A DNA stretch of 64,000 nucleotides from Mesorhizobium sp. M7A.F.Ca.US.008.03.1.1 (GCF_003997495.1 NZ_RZRU01000007.1:230879-294878), one strand, 5' to 3'; numbered from the stretch's first letter, positions 18,928 to 30,280 are shown. Program-made: numbers and translations. The notes: a model not told the origin generated them from the letters alone.

Positions 18928-20031
18928 ATGGCTCAGAATTCTTTGCGGCTGGTAGAGGACAAGGCAGTGGACAAATCAAAGGCTCTGGATGCGGCGCTGT
19001 CGCAGATCGAGCGGGCTTTCGGCAAGGGCTCGATCATGCGGCTCGGCGCGAACGAGCAGGTCGTCGAGATCGAAACGGTGCCGACCGGCTCGCTTGGCCT
19101 CGACATCGCGCTTGGCGTCGGTGGCCTGCCGCGCGGCCGCATTATCGAGATTTACGGGCCGGAAAGCTCGGGCAAGACGACGCTTGCCCTGCACACCGTG
19201 GCCGAAGCCCAGAAGAAGGGCGGCATCTGCGCTTTCGTCGATGCCGAGCACGCGCTTGATCCGGTCTATGCCCGCAAGCTTGGCGTCGATCTCGAAAACC
19301 TGCTGATCTCGCAGCCCGACACTGGTGAGCAGGCGCTGGAAATCTGCGATACGCTGGTGCGCTCCGGCGCCATCGACGTGCTGGTGGTCGATTCGGTCGC
19401 GGCGCTGACGCCCCGTGCCGAAATCGAAGGCGAGATGGGCGATTCCCTGCCGGGCCTGCAGGCCCGCCTGATGAGCCAGGCGCTGCGCAAGCTGACCGCC
19501 TCGATCTCGCGCTCCAACACCATGGTCATCTTCATCAACCAGATCCGCATGAAGATTGGCGTCATGTTCGGTTCGCCCGAGACGACGACCGGCGGCAACG
19601 CGCTGAAATTCTACGCATCGGTGCGCCTCGACATCCGCCGCATCGGCTCGGTCAAGGACCGCGACGAGGTCGTCGGCAACCAGACCCGCGTCAAGGTGGT
19701 CAAGAACAAGCTGGCGCCGCCCTTCAAGGTGGTCGAGTTCGACATCATGTACGGTGAAGGCGTGTCCAAGACCGGCGAACTGGTCGATCTCGGCGTCAAG
19801 GCCGGCGTGGTCGAGAAGTCGGGTGCCTGGTTCTCCTACAATTCGCAGCGTCTCGGCCAGGGCCGCGAGAATGCAAAACTGTTCCTGCGCGACAATCCCG
19901 ACACCGCACGCGAGATCGAGCTGGCGCTCAGGCAGAATGCCGGGCTGATCGCCGAGAAATTCCTGGAGAATGGTGGTCCCGAGCGCGGTGAAAGCGACGA
20001 CGGTTTCGAGGAAGAATCCGGCGCGATGTGA
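18928..20031 (+). CDS. recA: Recombinase RecA
   Basis: A 367-residue RecA: Walker [10 protein letters not shown] near 71-79, [10 protein letters not shown], Walker [10 protein letters not shown], and the L2-loop region [24 protein letters not shown]. The C-terminus is acidic. It catalyses strand exchange and activates LexA self-cleavage. ATG at 18928 follows AAGGGGTG. A LexA-type box lies 59 bp upstream of the start and a good intrinsic terminator 90 bp after the stop, so this is a single-gene unit. Confidence 0.99.
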   Translation: MAQNSLRLVEDKAVDKSKALDAALSQIERAFGKGSIMRLGANEQVVEIETVPTGSLGLDIALGVGGLPRGRIIEIYGPESSGKTTLALHTVAEAQKKGGICAFVDAEHALDPVYARKLGVDLENLLISQPDTGEQALEICDTLVRSGAIDVLVVDSVAALTPRAEIEGEMGDSLPGLQARLMSQALRKLTASISRSNTMVIFINQIRMKIGVMFGSPETTTGGNALKFYASVRLDIRRIGSVKDRDEVVGNQTRVKVVKNKLAPPFKVVEFDIMYGEGVSKTGELVDLGVKAGVVEKSGAWFSYNSQRLGQGRENAKLFLRDNPDTAREIELALRQNAGLIAEKFLENGGPERGESDDGFEEESGAM

Positions 20032-20120
20032 CAGCTCGCGATGTCGGCCGGAGTTCGGCCATAATCGCGTTCTATTATCTCAGGCTTAAGTAATCGAGTT
20101 CCGCGTTATTGCGTTTTGAA

Positions 20121-20155
20121 ACCGCCGGCCTAGTGCCGGCGGTTTTGCGTTTTGG
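20121..20155 (+). terminator. Intrinsic terminator after recA
   Basis: ACCGCCGGC (20121-20129), loop CTAGT, GCCGGCGGT (20135-20143), then TTTGCGTTTT. A nine-pair GC-rich stem and T-rich tail. The remainder of the recA-alaS gap (20156-20323) shows no gene; it must hold the alaS promoter. Confidence 0.85.
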
Positions 20156-20323
20156 CGGCGAAACCAGGCCGGTTCGAACGGCCGGCAAAGGCCGTGGATT
20201 GGACCAATTCCGTGTTTCTGGACAGGGTGAAGCGCGGCGGCTAAAAGGCCAAGTCTTATTCTTCTAAAACGCAGAGCCCATTTCCGCCGGTTCGCCGGCG
20301 GCTCTTCCGAAAAGGCAGCATTC

Positions 20324-22990
20324 ATGAGTGGCGTGAACGAAATCCGGTCGACATTTCTCGACTACTTCCGCAAGGAGGGTCACGAGATCGTCGCGTCGAG
20401 CCCGCTGGTGCCGCGCAACGACCCGACGCTGATGTTCACCAACGCCGGCATGGTGCAGTTCAAGAACGTCTTCACCGGCCTGGAGAAGCGGCCCTATTCG
20501 CGCGCCTCGACCGCCCAGAAGAGCGTTCGCGCCGGCGGCAAGCACAACGATCTCGACAATGTCGGCTACACCGCGCGCCATCTGACCTTCTTCGAGATGC
20601 TCGGCAATTTCTCCTTTGGCGACTACTTCAAGGAGCGCGCCATCGAGCTTGCCTGGAACCTGATCACCAGGGAATTCGGGCTGAACAAGGACAAGCTGCT
20701 GGTCACCGTTTATCACACGGACGACGAGGCGGGCGGCTTCTGGAAGAAGATCGCCGGGGTTTCCGACGACCGCATCATTCGCATCGCGACATCGGACAAT
20801 TTCTGGGCGATGGGCGATACCGGCCCGTGCGGGCCGTGCTCGGAAATCTTCATCGACCGCGGCGAGCACATCTGGGGCGGTCCTCCCGGCAGCCCGGAGG
20901 AAGATGGCGACCGTTTCCTGGAATTCTGGAACCTGGTGTTCATGCAGTATGAACAGGTGACGAAGGAGGAGCGCATCGACCTGCCACGCCCCTCGATCGA
21001 CACCGGCATGGGCCTGGAGCGCATGGCGTCCATCCTGCAAGGGGTGGAAAGCGTCTTCGAGACCGATCTGTTCCGTCACCTGATCGACGCGACCTCGTCG
21101 GCGATCGGGCATGGCCCCGACAAGGAGACGGTCGCGTCCTACCGGGTCATTGCCGATCATCTGCGCTCGTCTTCCTTCCTGGTCGCCGATGGCGTGCTGC
21201 CTTCGAACGAAGGCCGTGGCTATGTCCTGCGCCGCATCATGCGCCGCGCCATGCGTCATGCGCAGTTGCTCGGTGCCAACGAACCGCTGATGTGGAAGCT
21301 GGTGCCGGCGCTGGTGCGCGAAATGGGCCAGGCCTATCCGGAGCTGCTGCGCGGCGAACAGTTGATCACCGAGACGCTGAAGCTCGAGGAAACGCGTTTC
21401 CGCAAGACGCTGGTGCGCGGCCTCGGTCTGCTCTCGGAGGCGACCGAAACGCTGCATGCCGGCGACATGCTGGACGGCGAGACGGCCTTCAAGCTCTACG
21501 ACACCTATGGCTTCCCGCTCGACCTGACGCAGGACGCACTGCGCCAGCGCAGCATCTCGGTCGATCTTGCCGGCTTCACCAACGCCATGGAGCAGCAGAA
21601 GGCCGAGGCGCGCAAGCATTGGGCAGGTTCCGGCGACGCGGCCACCGAGACCATCTGGTTCTCCGTACGCGAGAAGGCCGGCGCCACCGAGTTCCTCGGC
21701 TATGAGACTGAAGCTGCCGAAGGCATCATCCAGGCGCTTGTCCGGGACGGCAAGACCGTCGACAGCGCCGGCAAGGGCGACGCGGTGGCGATCGTCGTCA
21801 ACCAGACGCCGTTCTATGCCGAGTCCGGCGGCCAGATGGGCGACACCGGTATCATTTCAGGCGAAGGTTTCTCGATCGAGATTTCGGATACGCAGAAGAA
21901 GGCCGATGGGCTGTTCGTGCATGTCGGCAAGGTGGCCAGCGGCACGGTCAAGACCGGTGCCGCCGTCGAGCTGAAGGTCGACCATGCCAGGCGCTCCAGG
22001 CTGCGCGCCAACCATTCCGCAACGCATCTGATCCATGAGGCGTTGCGCGAGGTGCTGGGCAGCCATGTCGCGCAGAAGGGCTCGCTGGTTGCGCCCGAGC
22101 GTCTGCGCTTCGACATCTCGCACAACAAGCCGATTTCACCGGAGGATCTCGAAGAGGTCGAACGCATGGCCAACGAGATCGTCGTCCAGAACAGCCCGGT
22201 GTCCACACGCCTGATGTCGGTCGACGACGCCATCGCCGAAGGCGCCATGGCGCTGTTTGGCGAGAAGTATGGTGACGAAGTGCGCGTCGTGTCGATGGGC
22301 ACCGGCGTGCACGGCGCCAAGGCCAACCGGCCCTATTCGGTCGAGCTCTGCGGCGGCACCCATGTCAGGGCGACCGGCGATATCGGCCTGGTGCGTGTCG
22401 TCTCCGACAGCGCGGTCGCCGCCGGCGTGCGCCGCATCGAGGCGCTGACCGGCGAAGCCGCGCGCAAACATCTCGACGAACAGGATAGGCGTTTGAAGGC
22501 GACGGCAGCCGTGTTGAAGATTTCGCCGGCCGACGTGCCGGCGCGCGTCGAGACGCTGCTCGAAGAGCGCAAGAAGCTCGAGAAGGAATTGACCGAGGCG
22601 CGCAAGAAGCTGGCGCTGGGCGGCGGTGCCGCGGCAGGTGCGCCTTCGGAAAACGAGACGGTCGCGGGCGTCGGCTTCCTCGGCAAGGCGGTCTCCGGTG
22701 TCGCGCCGAAGGATTTGAAGCCGCTGGCCGATGCCGGCAAGAGCTCGCTCGGTTCCGGCGTCGTCGTCTTCGTCGGCGCCGGTGAAGACAACAAGGCAAG
22801 CGTCGTGGTGGCCGTCACCGACGACCTCATCGGCCGCTTCAGCGCCGTCGACCTTGTCCGCGTAGCCTCCGCCGCATTGGGCGGGCAGGGCGGCGGCGGG
22901 CGGCCCGACATGGCCCAGGCCGGCGGCCCGGATGCTTCCAAGGCGGCCGATGCGATTGCAGCAGTGAGGGCCGCGCTCGAAGCGGCGTAG
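20324..22990 (+). CDS. alaS: Alanyl-tRNA synthetase
   Basis: An 888-residue class II synthetase charging tRNA-Ala. Catalytic domain with [16 protein letters not shown] and [20 protein letters not shown]; then the tRNA-recognition domain; an editing domain with [12 protein letters not shown] near 565 and the zinc-type CGGTHV at about 676; finally a DHHA1 C-terminal Ala/Gly-rich domain. Full family length. The start [15 protein letters not shown] is standard. Confidence 0.98.
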   Translation: MSGVNEIRSTFLDYFRKEGHEIVASSPLVPRNDPTLMFTNAGMVQFKNVFTGLEKRPYSRASTAQKSVRAGGKHNDLDNVGYTARHLTFFEMLGNFSFGDYFKERAIELAWNLITREFGLNKDKLLVTVYHTDDEAGGFWKKIAGVSDDRIIRIATSDNFWAMGDTGPCGPCSEIFIDRGEHIWGGPPGSPEEDGDRFLEFWNLVFMQYEQVTKEERIDLPRPSIDTGMGLERMASILQGVESVFETDLFRHLIDATSSAIGHGPDKETVASYRVIADHLRSSSFLVADGVLPSNEGRGYVLRRIMRRAMRHAQLLGANEPLMWKLVPALVREMGQAYPELLRGEQLITETLKLEETRFRKTLVRGLGLLSEATETLHAGDMLDGETAFKLYDTYGFPLDLTQDALRQRSISVDLAGFTNAMEQQKAEARKHWAGSGDAATETIWFSVREKAGATEFLGYETEAAEGIIQALVRDGKTVDSAGKGDAVAIVVNQTPFYAESGGQMGDTGIISGEGFSIEISDTQKKADGLFVHVGKVASGTVKTGAAVELKVDHARRSRLRANHSATHLIHEALREVLGSHVAQKGSLVAPERLRFDISHNKPISPEDLEEVERMANEIVVQNSPVSTRLMSVDDAIAEGAMALFGEKYGDEVRVVSMGTGVHGAKANRPYSVELCGGTHVRATGDIGLVRVVSDSAVAAGVRRIEALTGEAARKHLDEQDRRLKATAAVLKISPADVPARVETLLEERKKLEKELTEARKKLALGGGAAAGAPSENETVAGVGFLGKAVSGVAPKDLKPLADAGKSSLGSGVVVFVGAGEDNKASVVVAVTDDLIGRFSAVDLVRVASAALGGQGGGGRPDMAQAGGPDASKAADAIAAVRAALEAA

Positions 22991-23008
22991 GCGAGTGGAC
23001 TGAATTTA

Positions 23009-23050
23009 AAGCAACGGTTGGAGGGACAGCGGGGGGCGCTGCCCCGCGGA
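23009..23050. repeat. Possible remnant related to the 44-bp-arm repeat
   Basis: AACGGTTGGAGGGACAG at 23013-23029 matches (one extra G) the sequence just left of the palindromic element at 16485-16500, and is followed by GGGGGC-GCT-GCCCC and CGGACGTCTC, which resembles the arm sequence CGGACATCTC. It lies between the convergent alaS and GST genes and could be a degenerate relative. Confidence 0.4.
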
Positions 23051-23059
23051 CGTCTCTTA

Positions 23060-23686
23060 TTAGCCGACTTTTTCAGTCCGCACGAAGCTCGGACGAGCCG
23101 CAATGCGCGCATACCAGTCCTGGATATCCGCGAACCGCGCCAACAGGTCTTGCCCTTCGGCGACCTTGAGGAAATAGGCGATGATGGATGCCGCATGCAA
23201 GTCGGCCAGCGTCAGCTGATCACCGAGCAGCCACGGCCCCGGAGCCTTGAGTGAGGTGAGCACCCGCAACACTGTTTCCGCCTGTCGCAGTCCGCTGGCG
23301 ATCAGCGCCTCGTCGGGTGCCTCTTTCTCCAGCCGCTCGACGGCAACGTCCCAGACCATGGCTTGGTAGCCATAAGCGTCGAGCAGGCCGATGATCTGGT
23401 CCATCCGCGCACGGACGCGCGGATCCTTCGGCTGCAGCGCCGGCCCGTCGAACGCCTCGTCGACATATCTGGCGATCGCGCTTGTCTCGAAGAGGCGAAA
23501 CCCGTCATGCTCGAAGGTCGGGATGCGGCCGAACGGATGATGCTCGAAATACCAGGCGGGAATGCCATCAGTGGCAAAGACATCGACCGGCACAAGCTCA
23601 TGGTCGATGCCTTTTTCCGCGAGCACGAGGCGGACGATGCGTACATAGACGCTGTAATCCGCCCCGTAGACGATGGGCTTGCCCAT
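23060..23686 (-). CDS. Glutathione S-transferase family protein
   Basis: A 208-residue protein with a thioredoxin-like N-terminal domain (VYGADYSVYVRIVRLVLAEKG), a glutathione gamma-glutamyl contact in RIPTFEHDGFRLFETSAIARY, and an all-helical C-terminal domain with GDQLTLADLHAA. Substrate unknown; detoxification or redox roles are typical. It lies 12 bp downstream of icd on the same strand. Confidence 0.88.
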   Translation of the reverse strand: MGKPIVYGADYSVYVRIVRLVLAEKGIDHELVPVDVFATDGIPAWYFEHHPFGRIPTFEHDGFRLFETSAIARYVDEAFDGPALQPKDPRVRARMDQIIGLLDAYGYQAMVWDVAVERLEKEAPDEALIASGLRQAETVLRVLTSLKAPGPWLLGDQLTLADLHAASIIAYFLKVAEGQDLLARFADIQDWYARIAARPSFVRTEKVG

Positions 23687-23698
23687 CTTGCTTACTTG

Positions 23699-24910
23699 TC
23701 AGGCCATCGCCTTCTGCAGGTTCTCGTCGATCTTGTCGAGGAAACCGGTGGTCGAAAGCCAGGGCTGGTCGGGGCCGATCAGCAGCGACAGGTCCTTGGT
23801 CATGAAGCCGGACTCGACCGTCTGGATGCAGACCTTTTCCAGCGTTTCGGAAAACCGCTTCAGCTCGGCATTGTCGTCGAGCTTGGCGCGGTGCGCGAGG
23901 CCGCGCGTCCAGGCGAAGATCGAGGCGATCGAATTGGTCGAGGTTTCCTCGCCCTTCTGGTGCTGGCGATAGTGGCGGGTGACGGTGCCGTGCGCGGCTT
24001 CCGCTTCCACCGTCTTGCCGTCCGGCGTCATCAGCACCGAGGTCATCAGGCCGAGCGAGCCAAAGCCTTGCGCCACCGTGTCGGATTGCACGTCGCCATC
24101 ATAGTTCTTGCACGCCCAGACATAGCCGCCCGACCATTTCAGGGCGGAGGCCACCATGTCGTCGATCAGGCGGTGCTCGTACCACAGCTTCTTCGACTTG
24201 AACTCGGCCTCGAACTCGGCCTCGTAGACCTCCTGGAAGATGTCCTTGAAGCGGCCGTCATAGGCCTTGAGGATGGTGTTCTTGGTCGACAGATAGACCG
24301 GATAGTTGCGCAGCAGGCCGTAGTTCAGCGAGGCGCGGGCAAACTCGCGGATCGACTCGTCGAGATTGTACATGGCCATGGCGACACCGGCGCCGGGCGC
24401 GTCGTACACATCGTGCTCGATCACCTGGCCGTCCTCGCCGACGAACTTGATGGTCAGCTTGCCCTTGCCGGGGAAGCGGAAATCGGTGGCGCGGTACTGG
24501 TCGCCGAAGGCATGGCGGCCGACGATGATCGGCTTGGTCCAGCCGGGCACCAGGCGCGGGACGTTCTTCATGATGATCGGCTCGCGGAAGATGGTACCGC
24601 CGAGGATGTTGCGGATGGTACCGTTCGGCGACTTCCACATCTTCTTCAGCTTGAACTCTTCGACGCGCTGTTCGTCGGGGGTGATCGTCGCGCATTTCAC
24701 GCCGACGCCGTGTTTCTTGATGGCGTTGGCCGAATCGATGGTCACCTGGTCGTTGGTGGCGTCGCGATGCTCGATGCCGAGGTCGTAATATTCAAGCTTG
24801 AGGTCGAGATAAGGGTGGATCAGCTTGTCCTTGATGAACTGCCAGATGATGCGGGTCATCTCGTCGCCGTCGAGTTCGACGACCGGGTTCGCCACCTTGA
24901 TCTTCGCCAT
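23699..24910 (-). CDS. icd: NADP-dependent isocitrate dehydrogenase
   Basis: A 403-residue homodimeric enzyme of the type shared by rhizobia and eukaryotes, converting isocitrate to 2-oxoglutarate with NADPH production in the TCA cycle. Diagnostic stretches: [15 protein letters not shown] at the N-terminus, [20 protein letters not shown] for substrate binding, and [17 protein letters not shown] for NADP. Full length. Divergent from trmJ with a 215-bp promoter region. Confidence 0.97.
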   Translation of the reverse strand: MAKIKVANPVVELDGDEMTRIIWQFIKDKLIHPYLDLKLEYYDLGIEHRDATNDQVTIDSANAIKKHGVGVKCATITPDEQRVEEFKLKKMWKSPNGTIRNILGGTIFREPIIMKNVPRLVPGWTKPIIVGRHAFGDQYRATDFRFPGKGKLTIKFVGEDGQVIEHDVYDAPGAGVAMAMYNLDESIREFARASLNYGLLRNYPVYLSTKNTILKAYDGRFKDIFQEVYEAEFEAEFKSKKLWYEHRLIDDMVASALKWSGGYVWACKNYDGDVQSDTVAQGFGSLGLMTSVLMTPDGKTVEAEAAHGTVTRHYRQHQKGEETSTNSIASIFAWTRGLAHRAKLDDNAELKRFSETLEKVCIQTVESGFMTKDLSLLIGPDQPWLSTTGFLDKIDENLQKAMA

Positions 24911-25125
24911 GAAAGAATGCCTCGTTGCTGGGATATGGGACGGCCTTGCCCGCGTGGCGTTGGGCCGGGAGATGTCGCCCGTATATCAAAGCGCTTTTGG
25001 CCACGCAAACGGCGATCGGTCACGAATTGGAGGCCAGAGCCGTCGTCATTTGCGAATGCTTCATTTTCCCGGCCGAATATGGCAGGGGACGCTGAAATGC
25101 CGCAAACAGCAGTTCATTGACAATC

Positions 25126-26040
25126 ATGCCCGTCATCAAAGATCCCGATAGCATTGCAGTCGCCGGCCCGGCGATCATCCTCGTCGAGCCTCAGCTTGGC
25201 GAGAACATCGGCATGGTCGCGCGCGCCATGGCCAATTTCGGCCTGTCGGAGCTGCGCCTGGTCAACCCGCGTGATGGTTGGCCGAGCGAGAAGGCACGCG
25301 CGGCGGCCAGCCGCGCCGACCATGTCATCGACGCTGTCACCGTCTTCGACGATCTGGCCTCGGCGCTCGCCGACCTGAACTTTGTCTTCGCCACCACGGC
25401 CAGGCAGCGCGACGGCTTCAAATCCGTGCGCGGGCCGGTGGAGGCGGGCAGGCTGCTGCGGGCGCGCCACGTGATGGGCCAGCGCACCGGCATCCTGTTC
25501 GGACGCGAACGCTTCGGCCTCTACAATGACGAGGTCGGCCTTGCCGACGAGATCGTGACTTTCCCGGTCGATCCCGATTTCTCCTCGCTCAACATCGCCC
25601 AGGCCGCGCTTCTGATGTCCTACGAATGGATGAAGTCCGGCCTGGAAGACGAGACCAAGACCAATTTTTCCGGCCCGGACATGAAGCCGGCAAGCAAGGA
25701 AGAATTGCACGGCCTGTTTGCGTATCTGGAAGGCGCACTGGAAGCGCGCGGCTATTTCCGGCCGGTACCGAAGAAGCCGAAAATGATCGACAATCTGCGT
25801 GCGGTGCTGACACGCGCCGGTTTTGCCGAGCCGGAGCTCAAGGTGCTGCGCGGCATCATCTCGTCGCTCGACAGGTTTTCGCCGGCGATGCCGCGCGGCG
25901 ATGGTTCCCCTGGCGATGATCCGCGGCGCTTGCCCGCGGCCGCCGCGCGTGCCCGCAAGGCGGAAGCGGGGCGCCTTGCCGACACCGGCAAGGACGATGA
26001 CATACCGCCGCTCGGCGGAAAAGGAACGGACAATGACTGA
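25126..26040 (+). CDS. trmJ: tRNA (cytidine/uridine-2'-O-)-methyltransferase TrmJ
   Basis: A 304-residue SPOUT (trefoil-knot) methyltransferase. It opens with [24 protein letters not shown] and has the knot motifs [11 protein letters not shown] and [15 protein letters not shown] that bind S-adenosylmethionine. TrmJ 2'-O-methylates position 32 of some tRNAs. The C-terminal 60 residues are a low-complexity extension with Arg/Ala runs. ATG 25126 chosen over TTG 25117. Its stop overlaps the murI start by eight bases. Confidence 0.9.
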   Translation: MPVIKDPDSIAVAGPAIILVEPQLGENIGMVARAMANFGLSELRLVNPRDGWPSEKARAAASRADHVIDAVTVFDDLASALADLNFVFATTARQRDGFKSVRGPVEAGRLLRARHVMGQRTGILFGRERFGLYNDEVGLADEIVTFPVDPDFSSLNIAQAALLMSYEWMKSGLEDETKTNFSGPDMKPASKEELHGLFAYLEGALEARGYFRPVPKKPKMIDNLRAVLTRAGFAEPELKVLRGIISSLDRFSPAMPRGDGSPGDDPRRLPAAAARARKAEAGRLADTGKDDDIPPLGGKGTDND

Positions 26041-26833
26041 GCGGCCGATCCTGATGTTCGATTCGGGCATCGGCGGGCTTACCGTGCTGCGCGAGGCGCG
26101 CGTGCTGATGCCCGACCGCCGCTTCATCTATGTCGCCGACGACGCCGCGTTTCCCTACGGCGCTTGGGAAGAGCCGGCGCTGAGGGTGCATATCCTTGAA
26201 GTGTTCGGCAAACTGCTTGAGCAGTTTGCGCCGGCCATTTCCGTCATCGCCTGCAACACCGCCTCGACGCTGGTGATCGATGCGCTGCGCGAGAGATTTC
26301 CCGAGCATCCTTTCGTCGGCATGGTGCCTGCGATCAAGCCGGCGGCGGAACGCACGCGCTCAGGGCTAGTTTCGGTGCTGGCGACGCCTGGCACCGTCAA
26401 GCGCCAGTACACGCGCGACCTGATCAGCAAATGGGCGCAGAAATGCCATGTCCGCCTGGTCGGCAGCGACAGGCTGGCGGGACTGGCTGAGATCTACATG
26501 CGTGAGGGCTTCGTCGATGAGGAGGCCGTGCGCGCCGAGATCACGCCGTGCTTTGTCGAACATGATGCGCTGCGTACGGATATCGTCGTGCTCGCCTGCA
26601 CACACTATCCCTTTCTCGCAAATCGCATGCGCAAGACGGCGCCTTGGCCGGTCGACTGGCTCGACCCCGCTGAAGCGATCGCGCGCCGGGCGTTGTCGCT
26701 TCTCGCCGACATCGATCCGGGCGGTCGTGGAGAGATGCTGCCTGAAGGGCCCGACCTTGCCGTCTTCACATCGAAAAGAGCCGATTTCCCGACTCGTCGC
26801 CTGATGCAGGGGTTCGGGCTGGCGATGTCGTGA
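26033..26833 (+). CDS. murI: Glutamate racemase
   Basis: A 266-residue cofactor-independent racemase supplying D-glutamate for peptidoglycan. Both catalytic cysteines are present: C74 in [10 protein letters not shown] and C189 in [10 protein letters not shown], along with the N-terminal [11 protein letters not shown]. The ATG at 26033 lies within the last eight bases of trmJ, so translation is probably coupled. Confidence 0.95.
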   Translation: MTERPILMFDSGIGGLTVLREARVLMPDRRFIYVADDAAFPYGAWEEPALRVHILEVFGKLLEQFAPAISVIACNTASTLVIDALRERFPEHPFVGMVPAIKPAAERTRSGLVSVLATPGTVKRQYTRDLISKWAQKCHVRLVGSDRLAGLAEIYMREGFVDEEAVRAEITPCFVEHDALRTDIVVLACTHYPFLANRMRKTAPWPVDWLDPAEAIARRALSLLADIDPGGRGEMLPEGPDLAVFTSKRADFPTRRLMQGFGLAMS

Positions 26834-26896
26834 TTGCGAAGCGGAACATCATTACAGTCGTTGCGTTTTTCTCCTGACGCTAACGGGAGAAGAGCC

Positions 26897-27085
26897 ATGC
26901 CAGCCACCTCGAAAGCCCAGCAGAAAGCCGCCGGCGCGGCTCTGTCGGCCAAGCGCGGCGAGACCAGGAAGAGCGAACTCCACGGCGCTTCCAAGGGAAT
27001 GTACGAATCGATGAGCGAAAAGCAGCTCGAGGAATTCGCCGAGACGAAGCGCAAGGGCCTGCCGGAGAAGAAGTCTAAAGACTAG
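26897..27085 (+). CDS. DUF3008 small protein
   Basis: A 62-residue, highly charged protein (MPATSKAQQKAAGAALSAKR...) with KSELHGASKGMYESMSEKQLEEFAETKRKGLP, the pattern of the DUF3008 family found in alphaproteobacteria. No signal or membrane segment. The start ATG follows CGGGAGAAGAGCC. Such small basic proteins are often stress-induced; function unknown. It sits 63 bp after murI and is followed by a bidirectional terminator. Confidence 0.82.
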   Translation: MPATSKAQQKAAGAALSAKRGETRKSELHGASKGMYESMSEKQLEEFAETKRKGLPEKKSKD

Positions 27086-27134
27086 GGCAGTCCGCCGTCT
27101 AACGGAAACGCCGAAGAACACGAGCTGGAAGCAA

Positions 27135-27165
27135 AAAGCCCGCGGCAAAAAACGCGGGCTTTGAA
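27135..27165. terminator. Bidirectional intrinsic terminator
   Basis: AAAGCCCGCG (27135-27144), loop GCAAAAAA, CGCGGGCTTT (27153-27162). T-runs flank it on both strands, so it can serve both the DUF3008 gene and the convergent small exported-protein gene. Confidence 0.85.
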
Positions 27166-27198
27166 ATGAATGTCGGCCGCCTGAGACCGGATTGGAGC

Positions 27199-27408
27199 CT
27201 ACCAGCGCCCGCCGCAGCGCTTGATCTTGTAGCGGACGACTTTCTTGTGGCCGTGCCGCCAGATAATTTTTTTCTTGATCACGATGCGGCAAGCCTGGTG
27301 ATGCCGGTGTCCTTGCCAATGCCTGGCCTCCGCCGGCTCCGGCGTCATGACCGCCATGGATCCCGCCAACACAGCGGCTCCTGTCAGGGTAAGGAAGAAT
27401 TTCTTCAT
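27199..27408 (-). CDS. Small basic exported protein
   Basis: A 69-residue protein with a clear signal peptide (MKKFFLTLTGAAVLAGSMAV, then cleavage after AEA) and a mature part of about 42 residues rich in His, Lys and Arg with two cysteines (HQACRIVIKK, IKRCGGRW). Similar short His/Arg-rich periplasmic proteins are common in rhizobia and have no assigned function. ATG at 27408 follows GGAGCTACATTCGT. Confidence 0.72.
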   Translation of the reverse strand: MKKFFLTLTGAAVLAGSMAVMTPEPAEARHWQGHRHHQACRIVIKKKIIWRHGHKKVVRYKIKRCGGRW

Positions 27409-27734
27409 ACGAATGTAGCTCCTCTGCTCCGGTCCCTTCCTGATGCCGCTGGCGCAACCTCCCGCCACATCCGGCACTGTATTCAACCCAGAGACGCTAT
27501 ATCGTCGCCATGGCCTACGCCAGCCACAAGCTTGACACAGGTTAAATCTCCGTTTAATCAGCGCGCCAACACCGGGCCGCAATGCCCGGTGGTTTCTTTA
27601 TGTGCGCAAGATGCGTGGAAATCCAATTCTACTATCTTGTTTGAACTGACGTGTCCCGTGGGTTTTCCGCCGCGTTGCGTGGGAAAACCCTGTCAGGTCT
27701 CGAAAACGGAGGCCAGAGGAGGGCGCGTTTCCTT
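27409..27734. other. Long intergenic region before rpsD
   Basis: No supportable gene. It must hold the promoters of the divergent small gene and rpsD. CTTGAC at 27531-27536, then 17 bp and TTAATC at 27554-27559, is a weak rhizobial-type promoter candidate for rpsD, giving a leader of about 220 nt. Confidence 0.5.
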
Positions 27735-27770
27735 CACCCGGACCATGAGGTTCCGGGTGTGTTGTTTTGA
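27735..27770 (+). promoter_or_regulatory. Leader hairpin in front of rpsD
   Basis: CACCCGGA (27735-27742), nine-nt loop, TCCGGGTG (27752-27759), then TGTTGTTTTGA. It resembles an intrinsic terminator or attenuator but lies only 23 nt before the rpsD start, just ahead of the ribosome-binding site AAAAGGGAA. Possible control element; no mechanism shown. Confidence 0.55.
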
Positions 27771-27782
27771 AAAGGGAATGCG

Positions 27783-28400
27783 ATGAGCAAGCGCGAATCC
27801 GCGAAGTACAAGATCGACCGCCGTCTCGGCGAAAACATCTGGGGCCGCCCTAAGTCCCCGGTCAACAAGCGTGAATACGGTCCCGGCCAGCATGGCCAGC
27901 GCCGCAAGGGCAAGCTTTCCGATTTCGGCCTGCAGCTGCGCGCCAAGCAGAAGCTGAAGGGTCACTATGGCGACGTTTCGGAAAAGCAGTTCCGCAAGGT
28001 CTATGAAGAGGCTGACCGCCGCAAGGGCGACACCTCGGAGAACCTGATCGGCCTGCTCGAATCGCGTCTCGACGCGGTCGTCTACCGCGCCAAGTTCGTG
28101 CCGACCATTTTCGCCGCCCGTCAGTTCGTCAACCACGGCCACGTCAACGTCAACGGCAAGCGCGTCAACATCGGCTCGTACCGCTGCAAGCCGGGCGATG
28201 TCGTCGAAGTGCGCGAAAAGTCCAAGCAGCTGGTTATCGTTCTGGAAGCGGTCGGTCTCGCCGAGCGCGACGTGCCGGACTACATCGAAGCCGATCACAA
28301 CAAGATGGTCGCGACCTTCTCGCGCATCCCCGGCCTGGCGGACGTTCCGTTCGCCGTGCAGATGGAACCGAACCTGGTCGTCGAATTCTATTCGCGCTAA
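27783..28400 (+). CDS. rpsD: 30S ribosomal protein S4
   Basis: A 205-residue primary 16S rRNA-binding protein, also a translational repressor in some bacteria. It starts [21 protein letters not shown] and contains the S4 RNA-binding domain [15 protein letters not shown]...[20 protein letters not shown]. The zinc-cysteine motif of some S4 proteins is absent. Monocistronic: leader hairpin upstream, strong terminator after the stop. Confidence 0.98.
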   Translation: MSKRESAKYKIDRRLGENIWGRPKSPVNKREYGPGQHGQRRKGKLSDFGLQLRAKQKLKGHYGDVSEKQFRKVYEEADRRKGDTSENLIGLLESRLDAVVYRAKFVPTIFAARQFVNHGHVNVNGKRVNIGSYRCKPGDVVEVREKSKQLVIVLEAVGLAERDVPDYIEADHNKMVATFSRIPGLADVPFAVQMEPNLVVEFYSR

Positions 28401-28426
28401 ACGAGCGCATTCTGCGACATCCTGCG

Positions 28427-28456
28427 AAGGCCGCCCGTCGAGGCGGCCTTTTCTTT
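28427..28456 (+). terminator. Intrinsic terminator after rpsD
   Basis: AAGGCCGCC (28427-28435), loop CGTCGA, GGCGGCCTT (28442-28450), then TTCTTT. Nine-pair stem followed by T-rich tail. Confidence 0.9.
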
Positions 28457-28507
28457 GTCGGTCATGTCCGCTAATCCGGCGCTCTGGGCCACTGAAAGCG
28501 ACATGCC

Positions 28508-29401
28508 ATGAACATGCTTCCAGACATTGAAACGCTCGAACCGATCGCCGACAGCGAGGGCGGCTTCCATCCGCTGTTTTCCGACGTGCCGTCCTCGGTC
28601 GAGTTCAACAAATTGCGCAAGCGGCTGCTGCGGCTGACCCGGCAGGCGATCGAGGATTTCACGATGGTCAAGCCCGGCCAGCGCTGGCTCGTTGCCCTGT
28701 CTGGCGGCAAGGATTCCTACGGTCTGCTCGCCGTCCTGCTCGACCTCAAATGGCGCGGGCTCTTGCCGGTCGATCTGCTGGCCTGCAATCTCGACCAGGG
28801 CCAGCCGAATTTCCCCAAGCATATCCTGCCGGACTATCTCGACAGATACGCCATCGCGCATCGCATCGAATATCAGGACACCTATTCCGTCGTCACCGCC
28901 AAGCTGCCTGCGGGCAGCACCTATTGCTCGCTCTGCTCGCGCCTCAGGCGCGGCCATCTCTACCGCATTGCGCGCGAGGAGGGATGCTCGGCACTGGTGC
29001 TCGGCCACCATCGTGAGGACATTCTCGAAACCTTCTTCATGAACCTCTTCCATGGCGGCCGTCTCGCCGCCATGCCGCCAAAACTGCTCAACGACGAGGG
29101 CGACGTCATGGTGCTGCGGCCATTGAGCTACTGCGCCGAGGCCGATCTGGAAAAATTCGCTGCCGCCATGCAATTTCCGATCATTCCCTGCGATCTCTGC
29201 GGCAGCCAGGAAGGTCTTCAGCGCAACGCCATGAAGGCGATGCTCGAGGATCTGGAAAAACGCATGCCAGGCCGCAAGGATACGATGCTGCGTGCGCTGT
29301 CGAACAGCAGGCCATCGCATCTGCTCGACAGAAAGCTGTTCGATTTCGCTGCCCTCAACGAGACCCTCACCACAAGGCAAGACATTTCCGATGACGTTTG
29401 A
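28508..29401 (+). CDS. ttcA: tRNA 2-thiocytidine synthetase TtcA
   Basis: A 297-residue PP-loop ATPase that thiolates cytidine 32 of certain tRNAs with an Fe-S cluster. The PP-loop is SGGKDS at 65-70, the cluster/thiol cysteines are C140 and C143 ([12 protein letters not shown]), and a further CDLC at 228-231 follows, all as in TtcA. Its sulfur and cluster supply would come from the suf operon. The last 11 bases overlap the next gene. Confidence 0.94.
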   Translation: MNMLPDIETLEPIADSEGGFHPLFSDVPSSVEFNKLRKRLLRLTRQAIEDFTMVKPGQRWLVALSGGKDSYGLLAVLLDLKWRGLLPVDLLACNLDQGQPNFPKHILPDYLDRYAIAHRIEYQDTYSVVTAKLPAGSTYCSLCSRLRRGHLYRIAREEGCSALVLGHHREDILETFFMNLFHGGRLAAMPPKLLNDEGDVMVLRPLSYCAEADLEKFAAAMQFPIIPCDLCGSQEGLQRNAMKAMLEDLEKRMPGRKDTMLRALSNSRPSHLLDRKLFDFAALNETLTTRQDISDDV

Positions 29402-30218
29402 CGACACCGCGATCGACTGGCTGACCGGCATTCTGGCCGAGGCGGCATTGGCCGAGATCATGCCGCGTTTTCGCCGGCTGGGCGACGGCGATATCAGGCA
29501 GAAGACCTCGGCCGCCGACCTGGTGACCGAAGCCGACGTCAATGCCGAGCGGCTCATCACCGCCAGGCTGCGCGGGCGCTATCCCCAGGCGATGGTCGTC
29601 GGCGAGGAGGCCTGTTCCGACAATCCGGCGCTGTTGAACGGATTGGGCGATGCCGATCTGGCTTTCGTCATCGACCCGGTCGACGGTACTTTCAACTTCG
29701 CCTCCGGTGTGCCGCTGTTCGGCGTCATGCTGGCGGTCGTGGTCAAGGGCGAGACGGTTGCCGGCATCATCCACGATCCGGTCGGCAAGGACTGGCTGAT
29801 CGGCGCCAGGGGCGCCGGCAGTCATATCCGGCATGCGCATGGCAGCCTGGAGAAGGTGCATGTCGCGGCACCCGCCTCGATCTCGGAAATGACCGGCTCG
29901 GTCTCCTGGCAATATATGGCAGAGCCGGAGCGGTCGCGGCTGGCGCGCAACCAGACCAAGATCCTGTCGCAGTTCGCCTATCGCTGCGCCGCGCACGAAT
30001 ACCGCCTGTTGGCGAGCGGCCATGCCCACTTCGTCGTCTACAACAAGCTGATGCCGTGGGACCATCTGGCCGGCGTGCTGATCCATGCCGAGGCCGGCGG
30101 CCACGCGGCGCGCTTCGACGGCAGCGCCTATCGGCCTTCGCATCTCGGCGGCGGCCTGCTTGTCGCGCCAGACCAGGAAAGCTGGCACGAATTGCGCAGC
30201 GAACTCTGGGCGCAATAG
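29391..30218 (+). CDS. Inositol monophosphatase family protein
   Basis: A 275-residue lithium-sensitive-phosphatase-fold protein. The metal-binding motifs are present: VVGEEA near 76, [19 protein letters not shown] near 99-117, and a late [16 protein letters not shown] (Asp ligand). Possible substrates are inositol phosphate, histidinol phosphate or 3'-phosphoadenosine phosphate; not decidable here. ATG 29391 overlaps the end of ttcA, suggesting coupled translation. Confidence 0.88.
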   Translation: MTFDDTAIDWLTGILAEAALAEIMPRFRRLGDGDIRQKTSAADLVTEADVNAERLITARLRGRYPQAMVVGEEACSDNPALLNGLGDADLAFVIDPVDGTFNFASGVPLFGVMLAVVVKGETVAGIIHDPVGKDWLIGARGAGSHIRHAHGSLEKVHVAAPASISEMTGSVSWQYMAEPERSRLARNQTKILSQFAYRCAAHEYRLLASGHAHFVVYNKLMPWDHLAGVLIHAEAGGHAARFDGSAYRPSHLGGGLLVAPDQESWHELRSELWAQ

Positions 30219-30280
30219 GATCAATTCCTGCGGCCAGCTGAAAGAGCGATACGATCGCGCGCAAATCCGGAGGCTCTCGA

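Noticed and set aside
20264..21619. 451-residue antisense frame over alaS
   Set aside because: Shadow of alaS; no supported start.
23363..25120. 585-residue plus-strand frame over GST and icd
   Set aside because: Antisense to icd and GST; no family resemblance.
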